Positions 16,273 through 24,152 of a stretch of DNA of 64,000 bases are shown one piece after another. The position numbers and the translations under genes are program-made. The stretch lies in NCBI GenBank assembly GCA_002490705.1, contig DKUO01000048.1, positions 15,498 to 79,497 on the forward strand, given 5' to 3'. How positions within the stretch are numbered: position 1 is the first letter of the stretch; each line of letters begins with the position of its first letter. Origin of the DNA: Lachnospiraceae bacterium UBA7202. GTDB lineage: Bacteria; Bacillota; Clostridia; Lachnospirales; Lachnospiraceae. The notes under the pieces are model-generated. The model was not told the origin of the DNA, searched no databases, and worked only from the letters and a program-made list of their open reading frames with translations.

Positions 16273-16788
16273 TTATACACTTGTTTTCTGCTTGTCTACC
16301 GCCTCCGCAATATAAGCCTCAACCTTATCCTTCGGTATGGAGAGGGCTATCGACATTTCACTGTAAAGAAGCTCCTCCGCCTTATGCAGATACTGCTCGT
16401 CCGAGGAAAGAACCTTTTTCCCCTCATTGATGCGGCTTCTCTTTCGCTGGTAAAGCGTCTTGATAATTTGTACCAGACTTCTGGAATCGTAGGTGCGGAT
16501 CGCTTCCTTGTAGGTCTGCTCCCTGCGCTTTTCCTCCTGAATCCACACCGTTTCGATCTCCTCAATGTGCGCAATCAGCTTCTCAGCCTCTTCCTTATTC
16601 ATAATCCTGCGCATGACAATCTTCTCATTATTGACAGGCGTGTAAATCGTGCTGGCTTTCTCAAAAACAGGTTCCAACACATAATACTTTTTCTCCTGAT
16701 CAAACCGATCAATCGGATTTCCCGTAATGTCAATAACACGGCAGACACCGTGCCCGCCGCACATAATCAGTTCACCCTTCTCAAACAT
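16273..16788 (-). CDS. CarD/CdnL-family transcriptional regulator
   Basis: 171-residue cytoplasmic protein. The N-terminal ~65 residues are a CarD/CdnL/TRCF RNA-polymerase-interacting domain (MFEKGELIMCGGHGVCRVID, then YYVLEP and IYTPVNN). The rest is helical and resembles the C-terminal DNA-binding domain of CarD, although the sequence is variable. CarD proteins stabilise the open promoter complex. The ATG at 16788 has GGAGGGG 6-7 bases upstream. Its own promoter and terminator suggest a single-gene unit. Confidence 0.88.
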   Translation of the reverse strand: MFEKGELIMCGGHGVCRVIDITGNPIDRFDQEKKYYVLEPVFEKASTIYTPVNNEKIVMRRIMNKEEAEKLIAHIEEIETVWIQEEKRREQTYKEAIRTYDSRSLVQIIKTLYQRKRSRINEGKKVLSSDEQYLHKAEELLYSEMSIALSIPKDKVEAYIAEAVDKQKTSV

Positions 16789-16887
16789 AGTACCCCTCCA
16801 AATTTTCTGACCCCTGGTTCGTTGACAGCTTCCATTACGGCGGCCCGTCTTTATCAGAATATGCCAAAGCCGCAGTACCCCGTATTT

Positions 16888-16916
16888 ATTGTAACACTTC
16901 AAAATCTTCCTCGTAA
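16888..16916 (-). promoter_or_regulatory. Promoter of the CarD-like gene
   Basis: TTACGA, 17 bases, TACAAT on the minus strand, 100 bp before the start. The remaining intergenic bases up to 17042 hold nothing else I can name. Confidence 0.5.
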
Positions 16917-17042
16917 GTACTTTCGAAACGGAAAAATCAATTTCGGCACATTTGATGACATAAGCCGTCTTTTCTGTTGTGAAAATTTGCTAAAAAGAAA
17001 TGTCTGAAAAAGCGATTCCCGAAAAAATACCCCTTTACTTAT

Positions 17043-17645
17043 CTAGCGCATTTTAAAGTTATCACAGATAAACCTCATTTCCTCCATAGGAAAGATTCGG
17101 ATCATAATTCCCTTCATCAGCTTCGCCGCCTCAAAACGGGAAAGGATAATCACCATCTCATTTCCGGGAAAAGGAAGAATATCTATAGAATCCACGTCCT
17201 CCTTTGCGTTGACTATCGTTGCCTTCGGCGGATTGATATCCACCGTCTTATGGATCATTTCCGTGAGAGAAATTGCGGAAGACCCCATCATCTGATTCAT
17301 CACCTCTGAGACACAGGACAGATGCATTTCATTGAGTTCTCCGGGAGCCGCCGTACCCGGCCCTCCCATCATCAAATCCATAACTACCTTGACGTCATTT
17401 TCCTTAAACATTAAAAGATTATTGCCATGAAAATCATCTTTGTAATCAATCTGAACTGTCACGCTGCCCATACCAAATGCCGTCAGGATGTTTTTAATAT
17501 CTGCGCTGTTGACAACCTTCACCGACGGCGGGCTGACCTTGATAACCTGTCTGGTAAGCGTATTCAGCGAAGTCGCCGAATGCGCCATACAGATTTGCGC
17601 CACCTCTGCCATTTTATCTTGATCTAATGGTGATAGTTGTCCCAT
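17043..17645 (-). CDS. cheC: CheC-like chemotaxis phosphatase
   Basis: 200-residue CheC/FliY/CheX-type protein; CheC dephosphorylates CheY-P or binds CheD. Two related halves each carry a phosphatase helix. The second reads ELNEMHLSCVSEVMNQMMGS, with the Glu and Asn of the E-x2-N signature. The first, MAEVAQICMAHSATSL, has Gln instead of Asn, so only one active site looks intact. It lacks the C-terminal SpoA/FliN domain, so it is not a full FliY. No other chemotaxis gene is adjacent; the window's only chemoreceptor is at 42.4 kb. Confidence 0.78.
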   Translation of the reverse strand: MGQLSPLDQDKMAEVAQICMAHSATSLNTLTRQVIKVSPPSVKVVNSADIKNILTAFGMGSVTVQIDYKDDFHGNNLLMFKENDVKVVMDLMMGGPGTAAPGELNEMHLSCVSEVMNQMMGSSAISLTEMIHKTVDINPPKATIVNAKEDVDSIDILPFPGNEMVIILSRFEAAKLMKGIMIRIFPMEEMRFICDNFKMR

Positions 17646-17704
17646 AGCCTGTTACATCCTTCTCAAAAATTATTGCGTTCATCCACTGATAGTCCCTCTA
17701 TAAT

Positions 17705-17734
17705 ACTATACCTTATTTTAATCCCTTTGCGCAA
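17705..17734 (-). promoter_or_regulatory. Promoter of the cheC-like gene
   Basis: TTGCGC, 18 bases, TATAGT on the minus strand, about 60 bp before the start. Confidence 0.5.
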
Positions 17735-17782
17735 CATCTTATTTGGAAAAATGTAGTGAAAAAGTATTTTTTTATTTTTATT

Positions 17783-20497
17783 TTACTCCGCTTCCCTGAG
17801 TCTCTCCACCACTGACCGTTTCATAACATAATGATAAGAGATAAGCGGAATCACCGCACCCAGCAAAAGAAATGCCGGCGCTACCAGAAGAATCGGCATC
17901 ACAGTCAAATGATAACTGAAAAACCAGAACATCCCCTCCAAAACATCGCTGGCAAGCGGCCCCATAATAATCGTCAAAATCAATGTGATCACAATCGAGC
18001 TTCCCGCAAACACCATGCCCTCCGTAATCAGCATTTGGTTGAGCTGTTTTCCCGTCATGCCCACGGACTGCAGCACCGCGAACTCCCGCTTTCTCGCCAT
18101 AATGCCTGTGAGAATCGCGTTCAGGAAATTTAAGATACCCACCATGCCGACAATCAGCGCCGCACCGCTGCCCACCATCATAAACATGTCGCGGAAACCG
18201 TAAAAATCTTCTTCATAAGTCTTTCTGCTCTCATAGTCGTACATGGAATCGTCTCCGCCGGCAAAATCCTGCATCCACTGTTCCACCGTATCCACCTGAG
18301 CGTCCTCACAGTCAAAAGCATAGTAGAGCACATCCGACGTGCCGGAATCCCTGATAAAGGTGTCCGCGCCCATCACAAACTCATCCTCCCCATAATAGCG
18401 GTAAGTCAACGTTCCCGGCACCTCCACCAACGCCGCCACCTCATACACCTTATCCTCGTATACCTTGCCCCTAGACTGCCACAGCTTATCGCTGAGATCT
18501 TCATCCTCCCCGTAAATCTCGCCGGTCTCCGGGTTATAATACTCCCACTCCTTCACATAGCGGATGGTTACCTGATCCCCCACTTTCGCCCAATGCCAGT
18601 CCTTATAGATATTACCGTAATCATCCGAATCGTAGACCGCCGCCACATAATTGCCGCCCTCTTTCAGTTTACTGAGATCACCTTCCAGAAGATTCAGTTT
18701 ATCCAGAACAAAATCCTCCATCCCGTACAGCTTCACATTCTGGGTGTACAGATCTCCCACCTTTTCCTGCAATTTTATATATTGCTCTACCATCTCCGGA
18801 CTAGACCATTGACCTTGCAGCTTCCGTATCCAGTCCGCCGTGACAAGCTCCTGCACCGCATCATCTTTCTTGTAAGTTCTGCCGCCCTTCACGCCATCCA
18901 TCGCCTCAATCTGCAAAATCTTTTCTTCCGGAAAAGGCGTCGGATTGAAATTGCCCGTCTGAAAATAGGATGCGTCCGCAGTCATAAAGTCCACCACTAC
19001 CCGCCTTAAGTATTTGTCCATATCAAAACCGTTTGCCAGAATAAAAGTAATATTTAAAATCACCACGGCAAAAGACATGGAAATCACCGTGATAATCGTC
19101 TTACTCTTATTTCTTCCCAGATTTGCCAGCGCCATACGAAAGATGGACGCACCTTTTTGCGGAGTCTCAGACTCGCACGGAGAATGCCGTCTTTTCGGCA
19201 TTCTCCCGCGTGAAACATAGAACTTCTTCGCGAAGCAGCCTCTGCTGCGAGTGTTAGAAGTTCTTTTCACGCTGTTCTCGGTGTAGCGCACCGCCTCCAC
19301 GGGAGAAATCTTTGCCGCCATCCTGCGGGGCTTCCTGCAGGAGAGCCATACCGTCACCAGCGAAAACGCCGCCGCTCCCAAAAAGATTACGGGGCTAACC
19401 GAATAAGTCAATACTATACCGTTCAGTTTGGTCACCACAATGCCCGTCATCAGCACGCCCACGCCGTAACCAAAGGCAAGACCGATGGGAATCCCCAGCG
19501 CCGACAATAAAAACGCCTGCAGGGAAATGATCCGCTTGATCTGCTTTCCCGTAGTGCCAATGGTCTTAAGAAGCCCGTAAAACCGCACGTCATTGGAGAC
19601 GGATATCTGGAAAATATTGTAGATAATTAAGTACCCTGTAAAAATGATCAAAAGCATCACCGCAATCAGGGCAAGCACCGTGGAAATATCTATGGCGTCC
19701 TCAAACTGCGCCGAGACATAGCCCCAATTGACGCCGATTCTGATATAGTTATCCCCCTGATCCGGGCCTTCCGACTGGTAGCCGTGCCGTTCCAGAATGG
19801 TATTCAGGTTTTCTTCTATGTGGGACGCGTTTTTGAACATCACATCCATATTCCAAGTCCCGGTCATACCGTCCTTACCCTGTGTACCCAACTTTTCAAA
19901 AATCTCCTGCGTCCGGCTTTCCGGAATCAGCACATGGTTTGCCACAATGACATCATCATAGTCCCAGTAGCCGCACAGCGTAAAGGTCTCCGTGGTCTCA
20001 ACGCCGTCCACCAGAAAAGTCATGGTAAACTCGTTGCCGATCACAGGTTCCACGCCAAGCAAAGACAAGACCCGCAGATCTGTCGCCGCTTCGTTTGTTC
20101 CCTCCTTGGGAAAGCGTCCCTCTATCGGCTCTAAAAACATCCACTTCGCCTCGTTTTCGTCGCAGTAGCTGACCTCCACATGGCTCTTGTGAAAAGGCTC
20201 TTTCTCCGGCATACCGCAAAAGATCCGCTTTCCGTACTCTTTGATCAGCGGATCATCCTTTAACTCCTCGAACTGTTCTTCTGTCAGATACTTAAAACCG
20301 CCGTGGGAGTAACCGCCCACCTGCCGGAAGTTAGACTGTTCGAACCCGTGCTTGATGGACATGCCCACCGTAAAGATAACCGTAAACAAGATCGTGGTCA
20401 GCGCAATCGCCGCCACCGTAATGATATTTCTGATCTTCGCCGCCTTGAAGCTGGCTACGCTGAGACGGCGGATGATTTTTCTGTTGGAAACGTTCAT
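17783..20497 (-). CDS. ABC transporter permease with two FtsX domains
   Basis: 904 residues, MacB/FtsX-like. A first membrane segment (about 25-47) is followed by an extracytoplasmic MacB-type domain, three membrane segments (about 270-395), a basic linker (about 400-445), a fifth segment (about 460-485), a second large extracytoplasmic domain, and three final segments (about 780-895). It overlaps the ATPase gene by 4 bp (ATGA). Such pairs export or detach antimicrobial peptides or lipids. At 904 residues it is larger than BceB (about 650) and closer to Vex/macrolide-type permeases. The linker codons hold a palindromic insertion (19161-19272). Confidence 0.88.
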   Translation of the reverse strand: MNVSNRKIIRRLSVASFKAAKIRNIITVAAIALTTILFTVIFTVGMSIKHGFEQSNFRQVGGYSHGGFKYLTEEQFEELKDDPLIKEYGKRIFCGMPEKEPFHKSHVEVSYCDENEAKWMFLEPIEGRFPKEGTNEAATDLRVLSLLGVEPVIGNEFTMTFLVDGVETTETFTLCGYWDYDDVIVANHVLIPESRTQEIFEKLGTQGKDGMTGTWNMDVMFKNASHIEENLNTILERHGYQSEGPDQGDNYIRIGVNWGYVSAQFEDAIDISTVLALIAVMLLIIFTGYLIIYNIFQISVSNDVRFYGLLKTIGTTGKQIKRIISLQAFLLSALGIPIGLAFGYGVGVLMTGIVVTKLNGIVLTYSVSPVIFLGAAAFSLVTVWLSCRKPRRMAAKISPVEAVRYTENSVKRTSNTRSRGCFAKKFYVSRGRMPKRRHSPCESETPQKGASIFRMALANLGRNKSKTIITVISMSFAVVILNITFILANGFDMDKYLRRVVVDFMTADASYFQTGNFNPTPFPEEKILQIEAMDGVKGGRTYKKDDAVQELVTADWIRKLQGQWSSPEMVEQYIKLQEKVGDLYTQNVKLYGMEDFVLDKLNLLEGDLSKLKEGGNYVAAVYDSDDYGNIYKDWHWAKVGDQVTIRYVKEWEYYNPETGEIYGEDEDLSDKLWQSRGKVYEDKVYEVAALVEVPGTLTYRYYGEDEFVMGADTFIRDSGTSDVLYYAFDCEDAQVDTVEQWMQDFAGGDDSMYDYESRKTYEEDFYGFRDMFMMVGSGAALIVGMVGILNFLNAILTGIMARKREFAVLQSVGMTGKQLNQMLITEGMVFAGSSIVITLILTIIMGPLASDVLEGMFWFFSYHLTVMPILLVAPAFLLLGAVIPLISYHYVMKRSVVERLREAE
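19161..19272. repeat. Palindromic element translated within the ABC permease gene
   Basis: Three adjacent palindromes. GAGTC-TCA-GACTC lies at 19162-19174. A perfect 10-bp hairpin GAGAATGCCG / CGGCATTCTC lies at 19180-19205. An outer inverted repeat has GCGTGAAA...AACTTCT (19208-19227) matching AGAAGTT...TTTCACGC (19256-19272), with a small GC palindrome between. The whole stretch is in frame and encodes a basic linker (RMPKRRHSP) absent from what the permease fold needs. It looks like a non-autonomous REP/MITE-type insertion. Confidence 0.65.
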
Positions 20498-21159
20498 GAT
20501 GCAATCCTCCCGTCCTCAATGCGGATAACCCGATCCGCCATCTGCGCAATCGCTTCGTTATGTGTAATCATGACGATGGTTTGGGAGAATTTCTGTCCGG
20601 TTACTTTTAAGAGGCTCAAAACGTCCTGACTGGTTTTGGAGTCCAGATTCCCCGTAGGCTCATCGGCCAGAATAATGGCCGGCTTGGAGGCCAACGCGCG
20701 GGCAATCGCCACCCTCTGCTGCTGTCCGCCGGAGAGATTGTTCGGCAGGTTGTTAAGCTTTGACGCAAGCCCCAGCGTGTCGATAATCTCTTTGATGTAT
20801 CCCTGATCCGGGCTTCCTCCGTCAAGCTGTACCGGCAGAAGAATATTTTCATAAACATTTAATACAGGCACTAAATTATAATTCTGAAATACGAAACCGA
20901 TCTTCCTGCGGCGGAATATCGTCAGCGCTTCGTCCTTCAGGGTAAAAATTTCTTTCCCATCTACCGTAACGCTGCCGGATGTTGGACGGTCAAGCCCGCC
21001 CAGCATATGAAGAAGCGTGCTTTTGCCGCTCCCCGACGTACCTACGACGGCCACAAACTCACCCTTTTCCACCTGAAAATTCACTCCGTCCAGTGCGTGA
21101 ACCTCGCTCTCGCCCGAACCGTATACCTTCTTCAAATCCCGTGTTGACAATATAGCCAT
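20494..21159 (-). CDS. ABC transporter ATP-binding protein (MacB/LolD type)
   Basis: 221-residue nucleotide-binding subunit. Walker A is GTSGSGKST (about 39-47), the signature is LSGGQQQRVAIARAL, Walker B is IILADEPTGNLDS, and the H-loop lies in IVMITHN. It energises the permease encoded directly downstream with a 4-bp overlap. A BceR-like operator and an activator-type promoter lie upstream. Confidence 0.96.
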   Translation of the reverse strand: MAILSTRDLKKVYGSGESEVHALDGVNFQVEKGEFVAVVGTSGSGKSTLLHMLGGLDRPTSGSVTVDGKEIFTLKDEALTIFRRRKIGFVFQNYNLVPVLNVYENILLPVQLDGGSPDQGYIKEIIDTLGLASKLNNLPNNLSGGQQQRVAIARALASKPAIILADEPTGNLDSKTSQDVLSLLKVTGQKFSQTIVMITHNEAIAQMADRVIRIEDGRIAS

Positions 21160-21274
21160 ACTTCATTCTTCCTCCTTTTGATATGCCATCCGCACTCGCA
21201 AGCCCGCGCTTACGCGCACATGAAAAATCTGCATCATGAAGGCCGTCCTTTAAACATTGTCCTTCACAATACAG

Positions 21275-21337
21275 ATTATCCCATAACAATCTTTCCACAT
21301 TCTTTCTGAAACGCAAAAAATTATGACAGTTTTGTAA
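21275..21337 (-). promoter_or_regulatory. BceR-like operator and activator-dependent promoter of the ABC operon
   Basis: TGACA-GTTT-TGTAA at 21324-21337 fits the TNACA-N4-TGTAA motif reported for BceR-type response regulators (from memory). GATAAT on the minus strand at 21275-21280 would be the -10, with a poor -35 (AGAATG), so the box centre is near -62. The regulator encoded at 23412-24140 is the obvious candidate to bind. Confidence 0.6.
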
Positions 21338-21353
21338 GAATTGAGGCAAAATC

Positions 21354-22277
21354 TTAATCTACGGGAAGGTACAGGGAAAACGTCGTCCCTTTTCCAGCCT
21401 CGGAAGCCACTTGTATATAACCCGATTCCTGCTTTATAATCTCTCTCGCCAGATACAGGCCGATGCCCACGCCTTCACTGTCAGAGACTGCCGTCGAACG
21501 ATAAAAGCGTCCGAAAACCTTTGCCTGCTCCTGCTCTGCAATACCGATTCCCGTATCCGTCACCTCAACACTGACAAAAAGTTCATAGGGCCTGACGCTT
21601 ACGGTCACGCCGCCCGTCTCCGTATATTTGATGGCATTGTCAATCAAATTTCCAAGCGCTTCCAGCGTCCATTTGGGATCAAAACGGGCCGTTATTCCCT
21701 GTGCCTCTTTTACAAGCACATGCAGGTACAGCCCTTTCCCGGCGGCCTTTGCCGCATATTGCTTCTGCGCCTCCTCCAAAAGTGCGGACAACTCATTCTT
21801 TTTCGGATGCAGTACCAAAATGCCCGTCTCCAATCTGGACAGCTCGACCAGTGAATGAATCAGAAAATCCAGCTTCTTTACCTGACTTTCCAACAGTACA
21901 ACTGTATCGCTGTCCCTTCCGCCTTCCTCCTCCTTTAACAGTTCCGTGTAAAGAAGAAGATTCGCAATAGGCGTTTTCGTCTGATGGGAGATATCCGCAA
22001 TCAACGTTTTAATTTTATCCTGCTCCGCCGATATCTTTCCCTTCTGGGTCTCCGATGCGGACAGATACTCCGCCAGTTTGCTTTCCACGGACGCATACAG
22101 CGATTCGTCAAAGCTTTCCGCACGGAAAGTCCCGTCCATGGCGGATTGTATCATATCGCGCATTCGTTTCAGGCTGCGTCTCCTAACCATAAAATCTGTA
22201 AGGATCACCGCAGCAGCAAGAAACAGGCAAAAAAGTCCTATTGATAAAATGATGATCGGTATTTTATTTGCTCCCAT
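21354..22277 (-). CDS. Sensor histidine kinase of the ABC-linked two-component system
   Basis: 307 residues. One N-terminal membrane segment (about 7-28) and almost no extracytoplasmic part are followed by a short linker, HisKA (about 90-155, phospho-acceptor His in IADISHQTKTPIAN) and HATPase_c (N box LGNLIDNAIKYTE, G1 DTGIGIA, G2 GVGIGLYLAREI). The absence of an input domain suggests that it senses through the ABC transporter, as in Bce-type modules. Its ATG overlaps the stop of the nuclease gene by one base (TAATG), so it is translationally coupled to it. Confidence 0.92.
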   Translation of the reverse strand: MGANKIPIIILSIGLFCLFLAAAVILTDFMVRRRSLKRMRDMIQSAMDGTFRAESFDESLYASVESKLAEYLSASETQKGKISAEQDKIKTLIADISHQTKTPIANLLLYTELLKEEEGGRDSDTVVLLESQVKKLDFLIHSLVELSRLETGILVLHPKKNELSALLEEAQKQYAAKAAGKGLYLHVLVKEAQGITARFDPKWTLEALGNLIDNAIKYTETGGVTVSVRPYELFVSVEVTDTGIGIAEQEQAKVFGRFYRSTAVSDSEGVGIGLYLAREIIKQESGYIQVASEAGKGTTFSLYLPVD

Positions 22278-23383
22278 TATTGCCTTTCATTCTCTTTATA
22301 AAGAGAATTTTCCCGCTGTTGTAAATAAAATATTGCCTTTTGCGTTTCAATTTCATTGCGCAATTCTTCCTCTGTCGGTAAATACAATTTATATTTTGAG
22401 GCAAATAACTGCTCATTTCCATGCAAAATGGAATATCTTGCTATATCCTCATCTGTTTCTGTACAAAGCACAATCCCTAGGGTTGGATTATCATCCACGC
22501 CCTTTTTCAATTCATCATACATGCGAATGTACATATCCATCTGACCAACATCCTGATGGGTCACTTTATCCGTCTTTAAATCAATCAATACGAAACATTT
22601 TAAAATATAGTTATAAAACACAAGATCAATAAAATAATCCTCTTTCTCGGTCTTAATATGCTGCTGACGTGCAACAAAAGCATATCCTTTTCCAAGCTCC
22701 ATCAAAAACTTTTGTATATTGGAAATAATACTGGCCTCCAACTCAGTTTCCGTCAAATCTATGTTTGAAGACAGACCCAAAAACTCTGCTATAACAGGAC
22801 TTTTAATAAACTCTAACCTATCATCTTGAAATATGGAAGTTTTTTCCTTCATCTCCTGCTCAACAACTTCTCTATTTTGAGATTGCAGAAGGCGATAATA
22901 ATATTGCGTATTAATATTTCGTTGTAAGGTACGGACACTCCACGTTTGTTCATAAGCTTCTTTTTCATACCAATTACGAGCCGTTTCTTCTTTTACCTGT
23001 ATTAAACATCTATAATGCGACCAGGAAAGCATTCTTTTAGATTTTCCACACGATGTGTGGAAAATCTCAGGAAAGTATCTGTAAAAAGAATAAAAGCTAT
23101 AAAGATTTGTTTTTGTAAAGCCCTTCCCATATCTGCTTGTCAATTCTTTCGATAAATCTTTTATAATATTCAAACCATACCCGGCACGGTTTCCACCCTG
23201 TAATTCTTCTTCTGCAATTCGGTAACCAATCAGCCAGTTTCTTTGCACTAAAATAGTGTCCACCGCATGGTAGGCCTGACGCTGGGAAGTTTCTATAATA
23301 TTTTGCACATCCATCAGGATGTTTTCTGATTTTTGGTAAATTCCCATAATATCAGTGTTTTCACTTTTCATCACTTCATTCAT
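22277..23383 (-). CDS. YhcG-type PD-(D/E)XK nuclease domain protein (DUF1016)
   Basis: 368 residues from the ATG at 23383 (AGAGGG upstream). The N-terminal half is the helical DUF1016_N region (NWLIGYRIAEEELQG, YGLNIIKDLSKELTSRYG, NLYSFYSFYRYFPE). The C-terminal half is the PD-(D/E)XK nuclease fold, with YFIDLVFYNYILKCFVLIDL followed by KTDK and QDVGQMDMYIRMYD; the usual E-x-K is D-L-K here. YhcG-like proteins are linked to restriction or genome-defence loci, but their substrate is unclear. The gene lies between a response regulator and its kinase and is visibly richer in A+T than both, which suggests acquisition. Confidence 0.88.
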   Translation of the reverse strand: MNEVMKSENTDIMGIYQKSENILMDVQNIIETSQRQAYHAVDTILVQRNWLIGYRIAEEELQGGNRAGYGLNIIKDLSKELTSRYGKGFTKTNLYSFYSFYRYFPEIFHTSCGKSKRMLSWSHYRCLIQVKEETARNWYEKEAYEQTWSVRTLQRNINTQYYYRLLQSQNREVVEQEMKEKTSIFQDDRLEFIKSPVIAEFLGLSSNIDLTETELEASIISNIQKFLMELGKGYAFVARQQHIKTEKEDYFIDLVFYNYILKCFVLIDLKTDKVTHQDVGQMDMYIRMYDELKKGVDDNPTLGIVLCTETDEDIARYSILHGNEQLFASKYKLYLPTEEELRNEIETQKAIFYLQQRENSLYKENERQ

Positions 23384-23411
23384 AAAAATCCCTCTCAAAA
23401 TACCGCTTCGC

Positions 23412-24140
23412 CTACTCCCACCGATACCCAATCCCATATACGGTCTTAATCTTATCCTGCGCGCCCAGTTTGTCCCGCAAGCGCTTCACTGTGACGGATA
23501 GCGTATTTTCATCCACAAACGCCGCATCCACCGACCAAACGCTATCTAACAGCTTGTCCCTGCTCAGAGTAATGCCGCGATTTTCCACAAGAAAGCGCAG
23601 AAGCTTCTGCTCAGCCTTACTCAACTCAATCTGCTCCGCCCCGTGATAAAACAGCATTTTCGCAAAATGGAAACGGTAATCTCCATCCGTAATCCATTCC
23701 CCGTCACACGCTCCGGTCTCCATCCGCCGAAGCTGCGTTGCCACCCTTGCCCGCAGAACCGCCAGACTAAAGGGCTTTGTGATATAATCGTCGGCCCCCA
23801 TTTCCAGACCTGTCACAATATCCGTCTCCATATCGTTTGCCGTCAGCATTATGACAAATATGTCATATTTCTTCTTGATTTCCCGCAAAAAGTCAACCCC
23901 GTTTCCGTCAGGCAGATTTACGTCCAACAGCACAAGGTCAAATGATTCTGCTTTTGGCATTTCTGCGGCCTGACGTTGACAGTTCGCGTCGGCAAGCAGT
24001 CCCGCCGCCTCCGCCAGCGTATGACAGCTGACCGCTTCCGTTCTGTCATTTTGCAGGGCGCGGCACAGGCCGCCCGCCAGTGCCGGATCATCCTCCACAA
24101 TCAGAATATGAAATTTCGTGTTGTCGTTTGATTCTGTCAT
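23412..24140 (-). CDS. OmpR/PhoB-family response regulator of the ABC-linked system
   Basis: 242 residues. The receiver domain (about 10-130) has LIVEDDPALAGG, phospho-acceptor Asp in LVLLDVNLPDGNG, and the Lys in ITKPFSLAVL. The winged-helix domain (about 145-242) ends with the typical KIKTVYGIGYRWE. Between the second helix and the Asp strand is a short extra loop (ANCQRQAAEMPKAES). It follows the ABC exporter gene by 12 bp and probably pairs with the kinase at 21354, from which it is separated by the nuclease gene. Confidence 0.93.
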   Translation of the reverse strand: MTESNDNTKFHILIVEDDPALAGGLCRALQNDRTEAVSCHTLAEAAGLLADANCQRQAAEMPKAESFDLVLLDVNLPDGNGVDFLREIKKKYDIFVIMLTANDMETDIVTGLEMGADDYITKPFSLAVLRARVATQLRRMETGACDGEWITDGDYRFHFAKMLFYHGAEQIELSKAEQKLLRFLVENRGITLSRDKLLDSVWSVDAAFVDENTLSVTVKRLRDKLGAQDKIKTVYGIGYRWE

Positions 24141-24152
24141 TTCATTCTCTTT

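Noticed and set aside
17783..22277. Calling the ABC/kinase module a standard BceAB-RS system
   Set aside because: Permease length (904) and topology with two large outer domains do not fit BceB; the kinase has one membrane segment instead of two. Only the operator resembles Bce.
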